A DNA stretch of 64,000 nucleotides from Sphingobacteriales bacterium. GTDB taxonomy: Bacteria > Bacteroidota > Bacteroidia > Chitinophagales > Chitinophagaceae. The position numbers and the translations under genes are program-made. The stretch is from the NCBI GenBank assembly GCA_016235125.1, contig JACRLZ010000006.1, forward strand, positions 186,001 to 250,000, read 5' to 3'. The notes under the pieces were generated by a model that ran no database searches, was not told the origin of the DNA, and saw nothing but the letters and a program-made list of their open reading frames with translations. Of this stretch, positions 1-9,082 are shown one piece after another; positions within the stretch are counted from its first letter, which is position 1; each line of letters begins with the position of its first letter.

Positions 1-74
1 AAATAAAAACGGCCCGCACTGCTGCAAGACCGTTGGTTCCCATCATGAGAACGGAAAGTAAAAATTTAATTGCA

Positions 75-371
75 TTATCTCCAGTGACCCGGCACCCATT
101 TGTATCCCCGGCGGCCATATTGCCAATGGCCGGGCACCCATACTGCGCCGTGACGATGCGGTCTGGCCCAATATCCCGGCACACATACATAGTTGCCGCC
201 CCGCCATTGCCACTCAGGGCCTACCCACACCGCACCGGCAAACGGGGCCCGCCCCGTTGCATGAATGCTGATGCCAACAGGAAAACCAATTCTCACTTTT
301 ACATGTTGTGCCTGCGACGCAGCTGCTCCTATCACAATAAATAATGCGAATGCAAATAATTTCTTTTTCAT
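75..371 (-). CDS. Small secreted YXWGXW-like repeat protein
   Basis: The 98-residue product starts with a typical signal peptide (MKKKLFAFALFIVIGAAASQ) cut near AQA/H, so it should reach the periplasm or beyond. The mature part is short and rich in Trp, Gly, Pro, Tyr and Arg, with repeated units of the type W-V-P-G-H/Y-W (three to four copies, e.g. CVPGYW, WVPGHW twice). This resembles the YXWGXW repeat family, whose molecular role is unknown. The stop is TAA at 75-77. The facing reading frame on the plus strand is a GC-rich shadow. Function cannot be inferred beyond envelope location. Confidence 0.75.
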   Translation of the reverse strand: MKKKLFAFALFIVIGAAASQAQHVKVRIGFPVGISIHATGRAPFAGAVWVGPEWQWRGGNYVCVPGYWARPHRHGAVWVPGHWQYGRRGYKWVPGHWR

Positions 372-452
372 GGCTACTTCATTTAGGCCTGTATGACTGT
401 GTGTGAGTTCTTTGGTTTACCCGGTTGGTATTCTTTTCCTAACTTTCCCGTC

Positions 453-1565
453 ATGAATCTCGACAAGCTCCGCCCCGACAAGTACCTGAAGTACCTGTAC
501 CTGCCCAACCTGTTTACCACCAAACGCACAAAAGAGATTTTATCCGTGAACCCTACGGTAATACCGCAACGGGAAGAAGCAAAGGATGTGCTGGTATCGG
601 TATTTGACTATAATGCCGATGCCATTGAAGAAAAAAAACAGGCGGCGCTGAATGATTGTTTCAAATACAAGACCAGCGGCCGCAATACCTGGATCAATAT
701 TGATGGCCTGCGCAAGGCGGATGTGGAAGCTATCTGTTCCCATTTTGATATTCACCCCCTGGTGATCGAAGATATCCTCAGCATCAACCAGCGGCCCAAA
801 ATGGATGAATCGGATAATTATATTTTCTGCCTGCTCAACATGCTTTATTACAATGAAGAAAAATTAGCGGTGGAGCAGGAACAGATCAGCGTTATTCTTG
901 CAAAAGACGTGGTCATCAGTTTCCAGGAAGATGCCCGCCGTGATGTGTTTACTTCATTGCGGGAAAAACTGAAACTGCCCAATACCAAATTGCGGCAGCG
1001 GGGCGCCGATCTTTTATGTTATACGCTGCTCGATATGATAGTGGACCACTATTTTGTAGTGATGGAAAAACTCGGCGACCGTATTGAGGATGTGGAAGAA
1101 GAAGTAACAAGAGGAAACAATCCCCGTGCCCTTGCACACATCACGCAGCTGCGGAAAGAACTGATTGTTCTAAAAAGAAACTTTGCTCCCGTAAGAGAAC
1201 TGGTGAATGGTTTTCTCCGCAGCGAAAGTGATCTGCTTGAAGAACGGCATGAAAAATATTATAAAGATGTGTACGACCACATCGTTCAGGCCATTGACCT
1301 TGTGGAGAACTACCGTGATGTGATGGTGAGCATGCAGGACCTTCACCTGAATAATATGAATCTTAAAATGAATGAAGTGATGAAGGTAATGGCCATCGTA
1401 ACCTGTTTGCTTGCTCCGGCCACTGTTATTGGCGGCATTTTCGGAATGAATTTTAAAAGCATTCCATACCTGCACAATGAATACGGTTTCTGGGTAGCTG
1501 TAGGCATAATGCTGATTATTCCTATTGCCATGGTCTGGATATTCAGAAAGAGAGGGTGGTTTTAA
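453..1565 (+). CDS. corA: CorA-family Mg2+/Co2+ transporter
   Basis: Inner-membrane divalent cation channel of the CorA family. The product has a long cytosolic N-terminal domain, a long helix region (MEKLGDRIEDVEEEV onward) and two C-terminal membrane helices. The first helix ends in the family signature GMNF, and the C-terminus is short and basic (FRKRGWF), as in CorA. I place the start at ATG 453 (MNLDKLRPDK, 370 residues); a longer in-frame start at 393 would add an unlikely 20-residue leader. The gene stands alone on the plus strand, convergent with the DUF2480 gene, with an inverted-repeat element between them. Mg2+ is the most common substrate of this family; the exact ion cannot be read from the sequence. 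Confidence 0.92.
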   Translation: MNLDKLRPDKYLKYLYLPNLFTTKRTKEILSVNPTVIPQREEAKDVLVSVFDYNADAIEEKKQAALNDCFKYKTSGRNTWINIDGLRKADVEAICSHFDIHPLVIEDILSINQRPKMDESDNYIFCLLNMLYYNEEKLAVEQEQISVILAKDVVISFQEDARRDVFTSLREKLKLPNTKLRQRGADLLCYTLLDMIVDHYFVVMEKLGDRIEDVEEEVTRGNNPRALAHITQLRKELIVLKRNFAPVRELVNGFLRSESDLLEERHEKYYKDVYDHIVQAIDLVENYRDVMVSMQDLHLNNMNLKMNEVMKVMAIVTCLLAPATVIGGIFGMNFKSIPYLHNEYGFWVAVGIMLIIPIAMVWIFRKRGWF

Positions 1566-1687
1566 ACCCCAAACCCCTAAAGGGGCTTACGAAAAATTCT
1601 TCATTCAGGAATTCCTTATACCAGATTACGATATTCTGTTTTGGGGGATAGTTTTTCTTTACTCCCCTTTAGGGGACGGAGGTTTCT
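1566..1687. repeat. Two inverted copies of a CCCCTAAAGGGG-type dispersed repeat
   Basis: The 3' flank of corA carries CCCCAAACCCCTAAAGGGG (1567-1585), and 1661-1687 carries CTCCCCTTTAGGGG followed by ACGGAGGTTTC, the same motif in the other orientation. A third copy (CTCCTTTAGGGGTTGGGGG) lies at 21043-21061 beside recQ. The palindromic core could form a hairpin between the two convergent genes. The second copy also encodes the last residues of the DUF2480 protein. This looks like a short dispersed intergenic element, not a gene. Confidence 0.6.
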
Positions 1688-2183
1688 TATACACCGGTAC
1701 AGTACTGCAGGGCTCACCATACATGATGCTTTTTGCGACCGGCCTCAGCAGTTTTGTAAGTTCCATATACACATAATCGCCGATGGGGATTTCTCCGCAA
1801 CCTTTTATTACTACTCTTCTGTCTGCAAATTCATTTATGTTGATGGCTGAAATGTTTTTCAGAAAAATATTTTTCTGCAATTCTTTTTCATCGCCCATTA
1901 CTATTTCTTTTGCCACCGGTTGCAGGTATGATGCGGCCAGCATCCATGCCCATACGGGAATGATGGCATCGGCAGAACAGGTAAGGGCAATATTTTTGTT
2001 TTTATAAACAGACCAGTCGGTTTTCTTCAGCGCTTCCCGAAAATCTTTTTCCTTTAATATCATTCCCATGAACAAATGATCCTTCAGGTCGAACAAGGCG
2101 GTTTCTTCCTTCGGCAAATACAGTGAAGGATCCAATGTAATTAATTCGCTTTCGGCCACCTTGTTTATTATCGGGTCGTTCAT
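1659..2183 (-). CDS. DUF2480 family protein
   Basis: About 175 residues starting at ATG 2183 (MNDPIINKVAESELITLD). It is recognisable as the Bacteroidota-specific DUF2480 family by its overall pattern: conserved N-terminus, a central DWSVYKNK/IALTCSADAIIPVWAW region, and a VVIKGCGEIPIGDYVYMELT segment. The family has no established function; the protein looks cytosolic, with no signal peptide. The C-terminus (KKPPSPKGE) is read from a dispersed CCCCTTTAGGGG repeat, so the native end may have been altered by repeat insertion. A TTG start 15 bases upstream is possible but less likely. Confidence 0.8.
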   Translation of the reverse strand: MNDPIINKVAESELITLDPSLYLPKEETALFDLKDHLFMGMILKEKDFREALKKTDWSVYKNKNIALTCSADAIIPVWAWMLAASYLQPVAKEIVMGDEKELQKNIFLKNISAININEFADRRVVIKGCGEIPIGDYVYMELTKLLRPVAKSIMYGEPCSTVPVYKKPPSPKGE

Positions 2184-2253
2184 GCTTGATAAAATCAATC
2201 TGTAAAACTAACAAATATACCCGGGCTGCCGTTTGCGGAATGCGTAAAAGAAA

Positions 2254-2284
2254 AACCCCGCTCCGATGTATCGGAGCGGGGTTT
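2254..2284 (-). terminator. Strong hairpin terminator after the PpiD-like gene
   Basis: A near-perfect 14-base-pair palindrome (AACCCCGCTCCGAT facing ATCGGAGCGGGGTT), with an A-run on one side and T-rich sequence on the other. It lies 21 bases past the stop of the minus-strand foldase gene and before the DUF2480 gene, so it should separate the two transcripts. Confidence 0.8.
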
Positions 2285-2304
2285 ATATTATTAAAACGGG
2301 ATTA

Positions 2305-4464
2305 TCAATATCGTTCTTTTCTTTTGTCTTTTATAGTGGCGGCATTTTTCAATGCTTCCATCGGCCCGGGGCTTGTTTGCTTTCCAATATCTGCTCTCAT
2401 TTTCCGCTGATCGGCCACAGTTCCTTCGGCAGATGCTGTAGCGGTAACATTTTCCACGCTGATAACATATACCCCGCTTACCCCTTCCAATGCTTCATTA
2501 ACCACTTTTCCTTTATTGGCCTGATTAAATGCGGCCCCCCTTACCCTTGGCTCAAACCCAAGGTCTTTGCTTGTGGCTCCCATGCGAAGGCTGTCAAGGC
2601 TTTCTATCTTTTTATTTACAGCTGCGGATGCGGCTTCAAGTGTTGTGATCTTTCCGAATTTTTGTTTTATGGTTTCGGCTTTCTTTTTATTGCGCAAAAG
2701 AGGCTCAATATTGGGTCTTGCTTTAGCAACAGATTGTGTTCCTTCTTCTACTGCTTCTGTTACTATCGCAACCACATAATCGTTTCCGATTCTCTCGGGC
2801 TTCAGCACTTCTCCCTGTTTTGCATTATAAATGCTTTTTACAAAAGGCCTTGACAATCCAACGCCGTTTACCTGTGCATCCAGCGGGCCGATGTTTGTGG
2901 CGATTCCTTTTGTTCCTTTCAGCGGTTTGATGGTTTTTTCAAATGTTTCATCAAAAGATTTCTGATCGTGGGCCCTGCCAAAAAAAGCATTCGCTTTTTC
3001 CTGCGCCGAATCATCCGTTGCTTTGCTGGCAATGATTTCCCTAGGCAGGTAAGCTATTTTATATTGTGTTGCGGTATTGATGAACGACATTATTTCAATA
3101 TAGTGCCAGCCGAATGATGTCCTCACCACTTTTTTATCTCCGGGTTTGCCATCAAACAAAATAAACTGTCCGAATTCTTTTGCAAAGTTTCCGGATTGCA
3201 TGCCGCCTTGTATTTGTGCGGATGAAAAGGTCATTACTCCTTTTGATTTATGTGCTTCTTTGTCTTTTGTAAATCGGGTTTCCAGCGAATCAAAGCTGGC
3301 GCCATTTTTAATGGCCAGCGCAATGCTGTCGGCTGTTTTATGAGCAGCCGAATCATCCACCAGTTGTCCGGTTTGCTGATCGGTGGTGCCCAGTAAAATA
3401 TGCCTGCACTTCACCGAATCAGGAAATGGTTTGTTGTCAAGCATCTTTGCGAGGAAATAATTTCCCCCTTCAAGGTAGGGTCCGAATACTGCGTTCTTAG
3501 AAAGTCTTAAAAGACTGTCTTTATATGTTACTGATAATTGTGAGGGGCTGCTGTAGCCATCATAAAAATCCGTAACGCCATTGCGGGACAAAAACCCAAC
3601 TACATCATTTGTGCTGTCAAATTCCGGTTTCAAAGCGGCTATTTGTTTCAGTGTTTCCAGCGTATCGCCCAGCGTAGGCGCAGCGCTGAAGTTTACATAA
3701 TTAATGCTGCGGGTTGGCGCCTGCTTAAAATTATCTTTGTGTTTATTGATATACTCTTCAATTTCTTTATCAGCAACAGCGATAGTGCTGTCAACAAACA
3801 TGGAATCAGAATACAGAACCCTTACCATTGATATTTTAGCGATCTGGCTGTTGTCGGCCATTTGTTTTTCTACAAACCATTTGGGATAATTGATGCTGTT
3901 GGAAAAAAGGGCCAGGTATTTTTCTCCCTTTCTTTGTTCTTCCAGCTCCGTAATAAATTTATTGAAGTCTTCTTTTTGCTGCCGGGGCACATCTTTATTT
4001 TTCATCATCTGGTCAACCTGTTGTTTGGCTCTTACCGGATCGTAATTCCCGTTCTCATCTGTTCCTGCTTTTTTAATAATCTCATGTGCATTGGGCCCAT
4101 ATAAAATATCGCCTTTTTCTTTTTTGCCGATCCTCATCCCCAGTTTATCAAATTCAATTTGAAAAAGGATGCGGCTTACTTCCTGGTTCCAGGTTTGCTC
4201 TACCACATTCTGGGTCATTCCCGCATTCACGGGATAGCCCTGTTGTTTATAGGCTTCTTCCTGTTGGGTAACTTTTTTACTAAAGTCTTCCAGATCTATC
4301 TTTTTTCCATTCACCGTTCCAACGGCGTTGGAATTGTTTCCCTGAAATAAATTACCTCCCCTGCCGGAGAAATAGTCGGTAAGAATAAATCCTACTAATG
4401 CCAGCGCAATTGCAATAACCGCTATCCGGGCATACTTATCCCTGATATTCTGAATAATAGACAT
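2305..4464 (-). CDS. PpiD/SurA-type peptidyl-prolyl isomerase (periplasmic foldase)
   Basis: A 719-residue membrane-anchored parvulin-type foldase. Residues ~12-32 (YARIAVIAIALALVGFILTD) form a single N-terminal membrane anchor, as in PpiD. A SurA_N-like helical region follows (VNGKKIDLEDFSKKVTQQEE and onward). A parvulin domain lies around residues 345-460 (CRHILLG, later SFGWHYIEIM). A second, degenerate PPIase-like segment and a C-terminal helical part complete the protein. Length fits Bacteroidota PpiD homologues. It should help fold or chaperone outer-membrane and secreted proteins at the inner membrane. It is followed by a strong terminator. A possible TATTTTTG -7 box lies upstream at 4490-4497. 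Confidence 0.88.
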   Translation of the reverse strand: MSIIQNIRDKYARIAVIAIALALVGFILTDYFSGRGGNLFQGNNSNAVGTVNGKKIDLEDFSKKVTQQEEAYKQQGYPVNAGMTQNVVEQTWNQEVSRILFQIEFDKLGMRIGKKEKGDILYGPNAHEIIKKAGTDENGNYDPVRAKQQVDQMMKNKDVPRQQKEDFNKFITELEEQRKGEKYLALFSNSINYPKWFVEKQMADNSQIAKISMVRVLYSDSMFVDSTIAVADKEIEEYINKHKDNFKQAPTRSINYVNFSAAPTLGDTLETLKQIAALKPEFDSTNDVVGFLSRNGVTDFYDGYSSPSQLSVTYKDSLLRLSKNAVFGPYLEGGNYFLAKMLDNKPFPDSVKCRHILLGTTDQQTGQLVDDSAAHKTADSIALAIKNGASFDSLETRFTKDKEAHKSKGVMTFSSAQIQGGMQSGNFAKEFGQFILFDGKPGDKKVVRTSFGWHYIEIMSFINTATQYKIAYLPREIIASKATDDSAQEKANAFFGRAHDQKSFDETFEKTIKPLKGTKGIATNIGPLDAQVNGVGLSRPFVKSIYNAKQGEVLKPERIGNDYVVAIVTEAVEEGTQSVAKARPNIEPLLRNKKKAETIKQKFGKITTLEAASAAVNKKIESLDSLRMGATSKDLGFEPRVRGAAFNQANKGKVVNEALEGVSGVYVISVENVTATASAEGTVADQRKMRADIGKQTSPGPMEALKNAATIKDKRKERY

Positions 4465-4489
4465 AGTGTACCTCGTTTTAAAAGGAGGG

Positions 4490-4497
4490 CAAAAATA
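4490..4497 (-). promoter_or_regulatory. Possible -7 promoter box of the PpiD-like gene
   Basis: On the minus strand TATTTTTG matches the Bacteroidota -7 consensus TAnnTTTG, 25 bases upstream of the ATG. No good -33 TTTG is seen at the usual spacing, so this is weak evidence. Confidence 0.3.
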
Positions 4498-4621
4498 GGG
4501 TCTTTTTGTGGAAAAAAGGTGAGTAAAGGGGTTAATTAGTTAATTGATTGGCTGGTTAATCGGATGAGTCTGGCGGTGGTGCTTTTCCTGCTTCAAGGCC
4601 TGATTCCCAATTAACGAATTC

Positions 4622-6808
4622 TTACTTTCTTTTCGGATGTACCAGCTTCATTTCCTTTACCAAATGACCCGCCCCGGCAAATTTGTCTATAATAAATAAT
4701 ACATAGCGGGCATCCACCATTATGTTCCGGCAAATAGAAGGATCGTAATTAATGTCGCTCATGGTGCCTTCCCATACCCGGTCAAAATTCAACCCGATCA
4801 GGTTTCCATATGCGTCTAATGCCGGACTTCCTGAATTTCCTCCGGTAGTGTGATTGGCGGCGATAAAACATACGGGCATTTTTCCCTTTTGACCATACTG
4901 GCCGTAATCTTTATTTCTGTAAAGGGTTCTGAGTTTTTCGGGTACATCAAATTCATAATCGCCGGGTTTATATTTTTCCATTACCCCGTCCAGGTAAGTG
5001 TAATAATCAAAAGCAACGGCATCCCTTGCTTCGTATCCTTTTACTTTGCCATAAGTGATGCGCATTGTGCTGTTGGCGTCGGGATAAAATGTTTTTTCTC
5101 TAAACACTTCCATCTGCGCCTGCATATAAAATCGCTGCAGCCGGTTGATGCGGCCCTGCATTTCATTCAGCCGTATCTGCGTTTCTTCCTGATACGTTCG
5201 CAGCATCTCGTTGTAAAACCCGATCAGCTTAGACTCCTTTATTGTTTTTACCATTTCTTCTGCCGGTTTATTCAGCAGGCTCATTACAAATTCTTTTTTT
5301 GTAAAATCGCCTGCGTCAAAAACAGGAGGATTGGGTTTGGCTAAATTATTCTGCCCGGCTCCCTCAAGCTGATTTCTTAAAAAAGAAGAAATTTTTGAAC
5401 CCGCCTGATCCTTCATATACATTTCCATCAGCACCTCAAATAGTTTTTTGTCAACTGCCACATTGTATTCATCAAATAATGCTTCCAGCGATGATCTTGT
5501 GGATGCGAGTTTTTCGGGAAAATCTTTTCCTCCGCCCACTTCTCCGTTGTCCTCATATGCACCAACAATTGAGTTAAGCCTTGAGGCGATAGCAAACAAT
5601 TCTATCTTGCTTACAATCTCATTAAAATAGTCCCGGGCTAAACCAAAGGGCTTTAGCTCTTTGTATAAATATTCAAGATCGTTTAGCAATCTTCCGTATT
5701 CCTCCGTCCACCCGGGGTTGGCATTTACTCTTTTTTGAAACTCTGCTTCATACATTTTCTTTTTACCAACAGCATCTGTTTTTGTAAGTCCCAGCACTTC
5801 ACCCTGCCATTTCTTATAAGCGTTTTGTATTCCTGCATATTTGGCTGCATACTGGATTTTTATCTGCTCGTCTTTCCGCATAAAGCCATCAATAATATTC
5901 AGCGCTTTTTCCCTGATAGCAATTTTTGCAGGGTCGTTCACCGTCATTATCTGCTCTACTGCTGCGCTGTGTAAATATTCTGTTGTTCTTCCCGGAAAAC
6001 CAAAGACCATTGTGAAATCGTTTTCTGCCACACCGTCCAATGAAATTGCTAATGATCTTTTCGGAACATAGGGCACATTATTCGCTGAATATGCGGCCGG
6101 CTTATTGTCTTTGCCGGCATAAATGCGGAAGATGGAAAAATCGCCGGTGTGGCGTGGCCAGACCCAGTTGTCAGTGTCTTTTCCAAAATTACCGATGGAA
6201 GATGGTGGAGCGCCTACCAGCCTGATATCTTTATAGGTTTCTGTTACAAATAAAAAATACTGGTTGCCTTCAAAAAAAGGTCTCACTAATATATCCTGAT
6301 AACTTTCTTTTTGTGCACTCTTCCTTATTTCTGCAATATTTCTATCAATTGCAGATTGTCTTTCCCTTTCACTCATAGCAGATGTTACCCCGCTCAATAC
6401 TTGTTTTGAAATATCCTCAATGCGGACAATAAATGTTACCGACAATCCGGGATTGGGTAATTCTTGTCCGTAATTAGCCGCCCAGTAACCATCTCTGATA
6501 TAATTATGATCGAGGGTCGAATGATTTTGTATAGCATCAAACCCGCAGTGGTGATTAGTTAGCACAAGACCTTTGGAAGAAATCACTTCTCCTGTGCAGC
6601 CGCCGCCGAATTGCAGAATGGCATCTTTCAGGCTACCATTATTAATACTGTAGATATCTTTGGCGCTGATCTTCATCCCCATTGCCTTCATCTGCTTCTC
6701 ATTTAATTGTTGCAGCAGCAGCGGAAGCCACATACCCTCATCAGCACGGGCAACCAAAGAAAGAATGGATACAAATATTAATACAATGAAATACCTGAGC
6801 TGTTTCAT
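4622..6808 (-). CDS. S46 family serine dipeptidyl-peptidase, DPP11-like (acidic P1 specificity)
   Basis: A 728-residue exopeptidase with a signal peptide (MKQLRYFIVLIFVSILSLVARA), expected in the periplasm. It has the S46 catalytic signatures: His in LTNHHCG (residues 84-89), Asp in the WPRHTGD segment and Ser in GGNSGSP (Ser659). S46 enzymes remove dipeptides from peptide N-termini. The residue 18 after the catalytic Ser separates the subfamilies: DPP7 has Gly, DPP11 has Arg (Arg673 in the Porphyromonas enzyme). Here the sequence reads GLNFDRVWEG and that position is Arg677, so I predict preference for Asp/Glu at P1. The gene flanks the putative origin region and points away from it. Confidence 0.93.
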   Translation of the reverse strand: MKQLRYFIVLIFVSILSLVARADEGMWLPLLLQQLNEKQMKAMGMKISAKDIYSINNGSLKDAILQFGGGCTGEVISSKGLVLTNHHCGFDAIQNHSTLDHNYIRDGYWAANYGQELPNPGLSVTFIVRIEDISKQVLSGVTSAMSERERQSAIDRNIAEIRKSAQKESYQDILVRPFFEGNQYFLFVTETYKDIRLVGAPPSSIGNFGKDTDNWVWPRHTGDFSIFRIYAGKDNKPAAYSANNVPYVPKRSLAISLDGVAENDFTMVFGFPGRTTEYLHSAAVEQIMTVNDPAKIAIREKALNIIDGFMRKDEQIKIQYAAKYAGIQNAYKKWQGEVLGLTKTDAVGKKKMYEAEFQKRVNANPGWTEEYGRLLNDLEYLYKELKPFGLARDYFNEIVSKIELFAIASRLNSIVGAYEDNGEVGGGKDFPEKLASTRSSLEALFDEYNVAVDKKLFEVLMEMYMKDQAGSKISSFLRNQLEGAGQNNLAKPNPPVFDAGDFTKKEFVMSLLNKPAEEMVKTIKESKLIGFYNEMLRTYQEETQIRLNEMQGRINRLQRFYMQAQMEVFREKTFYPDANSTMRITYGKVKGYEARDAVAFDYYTYLDGVMEKYKPGDYEFDVPEKLRTLYRNKDYGQYGQKGKMPVCFIAANHTTGGNSGSPALDAYGNLIGLNFDRVWEGTMSDINYDPSICRNIMVDARYVLFIIDKFAGAGHLVKEMKLVHPKRK

Positions 6809-6884
6809 ATAACAGAGTTTATAATTCGGGTAAAATTAGGCCTTCTGCAGCAACTTTTTTTCCTCATCCTGGTGTGAATCCAAT

Positions 6885-7260
6885 AAATTTTTTGTGGATA
6901 ATCCTGTATGAAACGTGGATATGGAACAGGATTATAAGAAAGAAAACAGGTTCGTTGTATTGTCGTTACTGAACAATGTTTCTATTTTACTATTTACACC
7001 ACTTTAATTCACATTTATTTTACCTTATTTACTATAAAAGTTTTCCATACACATAATCCACAATGTTGTGGATATACTGCTGAAACTGTGTGCTGGCATC
7101 TGTTGTGACTGTGAATTAAATGGTTTATGATGTGAATTATTCTGATTGAGTAATTTTGTAAAAGAAATTATCCACTATTCCACAGTTGTAATAATAATAA
7201 GCTTTTTTTATAAAATATATATTAATAATACTATTGTATTAATACAGGGTTTGAAAAATT
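6885..7260. other. oriC: Candidate chromosomal replication origin (DnaA-box cluster, AT-rich)
   Basis: This 551-base gap (6809-7359) between divergent genes holds one perfect DnaA box TTATCCACA (minus strand, 6893-6901) and three one-mismatch boxes: TAATCCACA (7054-7062), ATATCCACA (minus, 7067-7075, making a near-palindromic pair with the previous box) and TTATCCACT (7168-7176). Weaker CGTGGATAT (6914-6922) and TATTCCACA (7176-7184) also occur. Next to the last boxes lies an almost pure A/T stretch (7185-7245), as expected for an unwinding element. Genes on the left are mainly minus strand and on the right a long plus-strand run begins, fitting replication leaving this point both ways. No computed GC skew supports this yet. 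Confidence 0.55.
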
Positions 7261-7296
7261 TTGTTTTGAAAGTTTGAATCGGTTGATGGAATATTG

Positions 7297-7349
7297 CTCA
7301 CCCTTCGACAGGCTCCCACGACTTTCGCCTGGGCAGGCAGGGTGACAAC
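7297..7349 (+). repeat. Dispersed ~50-base repeat (copy 1 of 2 here)
   Basis: The stretch CACCCTTCGACAGGCTCC ... GGCAGGCAGGGTGACAA reappears in inverted orientation at 33731-33779 with about 90% identity by eye. Translated, both copies give the pseudo-peptide LRQAPTTF. It extends the open frame in front of nadA, so an automatic caller could wrongly begin nadA inside it. The ends can pair (CACCCT with AGGGTG). Confidence 0.7.
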
Positions 7350-7359
7350 AACAGAAAAT

Positions 7360-8370
7360 ATGAATACAGAAACACTTGATATCACCAAAAAAGAAGTTGA
7401 GAAAAAAGGCTTCCTTGATATACAACTTGACCCAGAACTGGACCTCTTTGCCGAAATTGAAAGCTTGAAAAAAGAAAAAAACGCAATCCTGTTGGCGCAT
7501 TATTATCAGGAACCTGACATTCAGGATGTGGCAGACTATATCGGTGACAGTTTAGGTTTGGCACAACAGGCGGAAAAAACGAAGGCTGACATGATCGTTT
7601 TTGCCGGGGTACATTTCATGGCGGAAACAGCAAAAATTTTAAACCCTGCAAAAAAAGTTGTTGTTCCCGATCTGAAAGCGGGATGCTCACTCAGCGACAG
7701 TTGTCCGCCTGCATTGTTTAAAAAATTCAAAGAGCAGCATCCTGATCATGTAGTAGTGAGTTATATCAATTGCAGCGCCGGCATCAAAGCGTTAAGTGAT
7801 GTGATATGCACCAGCAGTAATGCAAAACTGATGGTAGAGAGTTTTCCGAAAGAGCAGCCCATCATCTTTGCGCCGGATAAAAATCTCGGAGCCTATATCA
7901 ACAAAGTAACAGGAAGAAATATGCTGCTGTGGAATGGGGCCTGCATGGTGCATGAAATTTTCAGCCTGGAAAAAATTACGAAGTTGAAAGTGAGGCACCC
8001 GAATGCCAAGCTAATAGCACATCCTGAATGCGAAGAACCGATATTAAGAATCGCTGATTTTATTGGCTCCACAACGGGGTTATTAAAATACACCCAAAGT
8101 GATTCATCACAGGAATATATTGTGGCAACTGAAACCGGAATACTTCACCAGATGATGAAAGCCTCTCCACAAAAAACATTTATCCCGGCGCCACCCAATA
8201 ACAGCTGCGCCTGCAATGACTGCCCGCATATGAAGCTGAATACACTGGAAAAACTTTATCTGTGCATGGAGTATGAAATACCGGAGATAACCATGGATGA
8301 GGAACTGAGATTAGCAGCATTGCGGCCGATAAAAAGAATGCTTGAAATTAGTAGTAAGGCCGGGATATAA
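7360..8370 (+). CDS. nadA: Quinolinate synthase
   Basis: Condenses iminoaspartate with dihydroxyacetone phosphate to quinolinate in de novo NAD synthesis, using a [4Fe-4S] cluster. Family signatures are present: [20 protein letters not shown] near the N-terminus, the Cys in [13 protein letters not shown], the Cys in NGACMVHE, and the C-terminal [20 protein letters not shown] choose ATG 7360 ([10 protein letters not shown], 336 residues), because the preceding open frame from 7294 is read through a dispersed repeat. The gene opens the plus-strand run to the right of the candidate origin. nadB and nadC are not in the window; nadD is at 57.5 kb. A decayed second copy of the 3' end lies at about 39.1 kb. 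Confidence 0.96.
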   Translation: MNTETLDITKKEVEKKGFLDIQLDPELDLFAEIESLKKEKNAILLAHYYQEPDIQDVADYIGDSLGLAQQAEKTKADMIVFAGVHFMAETAKILNPAKKVVVPDLKAGCSLSDSCPPALFKKFKEQHPDHVVVSYINCSAGIKALSDVICTSSNAKLMVESFPKEQPIIFAPDKNLGAYINKVTGRNMLLWNGACMVHEIFSLEKITKLKVRHPNAKLIAHPECEEPILRIADFIGSTTGLLKYTQSDSSQEYIVATETGILHQMMKASPQKTFIPAPPNNSCACNDCPHMKLNTLEKLYLCMEYEIPEITMDEELRLAALRPIKRMLEISSKAGI

Positions 8371-8407
8371 AACCTCTTTATAAGCAGGAAATTCCAATCT
8401 TTGTGAG

Positions 8408-8989
8408 GTGAGAAACAATTACAATGAAATTACTGCCATTATCCTTGCCGGAGGCAAAAGCAGCCGGATGGGAGAAGATAAAGGCCTGGCATATTTTAAC
8501 GGCAAGAGGCTGGTGCAATATGTGATCGGGGCTGCAAAAAAACTTACCGGCAATATTATTATCATAACAGCCAATCCTGCTTATGATCAATTCAGATGCA
8601 CCTGCTTTGAAGACGAATTAAAAGACAAAGGACCCCTGGGCGGTATTTATACCGGACTCGTTCATTCGGGCACCCAAAAAAATCTATTACTGGGGTGTGA
8701 TATGCCTTTTCTTTCCGAAAAACTATTAAGCGAACTTGTTCATAAAAGCGGCAATGAGGATGTATTGCTTACAGAACATAAGGGACTGGCAGAACCTCTT
8801 TGCTCTGTTTATGACAAAAGCTGCTCGGAACATATCAGGTCGCTGATTGAGAAGAATCAGCTTAAAATCACAGAAGCGCTGGCTGGATTAAAAACAAGAG
8901 TTATTAGTTTTGACGCAGAGCCGTGGTTTAAAGAAATGGAATTTGCCAATATCAATTCCATAGAAGAACTTAGAAAATACGGCTCATAA
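8408..8989 (+). CDS. mobA: Molybdenum cofactor guanylyltransferase
   Basis: A 193-residue nucleotidyltransferase-fold protein with the MobA signature AIILAGGKSSRMGEDKGL at the N-terminus and later GPLGGIYTGL and LGCDMPFL. MobA joins GMP to molybdopterin to make the MGD cofactor used by DMSO-reductase-family enzymes. Its position just upstream of fhs, fdhD and the formate dehydrogenase genes fits a role in making the bis-MGD cofactor for that enzyme. The start is a GTG at 8408; no in-frame ATG precedes the glycine-rich loop. It is 37 bases after nadA and may be co-transcribed. Confidence 0.92.
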   Translation: MRNNYNEITAIILAGGKSSRMGEDKGLAYFNGKRLVQYVIGAAKKLTGNIIIITANPAYDQFRCTCFEDELKDKGPLGGIYTGLVHSGTQKNLLLGCDMPFLSEKLLSELVHKSGNEDVLLTEHKGLAEPLCSVYDKSCSEHIRSLIEKNQLKITEALAGLKTRVISFDAEPWFKEMEFANINSIEELRKYGS

Positions 8990-9024
8990 AATATTTTTTA
9001 ACAATAACCCTCTTTCTTCTTTAG

Positions 9025-9067
9025 TTCGGTAAGCCCGTCTCTTTCAGAGAGGGGTTTGGGGAGAGGC
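9025..9067. repeat. Dispersed palindromic repeat before fhs
   Basis: The segment CCCGTCTCTTTCAGAGAGGG followed by GTTTGGGGAGAGGCTT contains an imperfect hairpin (CTCT-TTC-AGAG) and a G-rich tail. It has the look of a short intergenic element. It opens the reading frame upstream of fhs, so frame length alone would suggest too early a start. Confidence 0.5.
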
Positions 9068-9082
9068 TTAAAACGATTCTGC

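Noticed and set aside
33..344. A 103-residue plus-strand open frame opposite the YXWGXW-like gene
   Set aside because: The GC-rich repeat on the other strand creates it; the secreted protein on the minus strand has a signal peptide and conserved repeat pattern.
2266..2853. A 195-residue plus-strand open frame opposite the PpiD-like gene
   Set aside because: It lies fully inside the minus-strand foldase gene in another frame, is Phe/Cys/Ser-rich, and has no family resemblance. It is a shadow.
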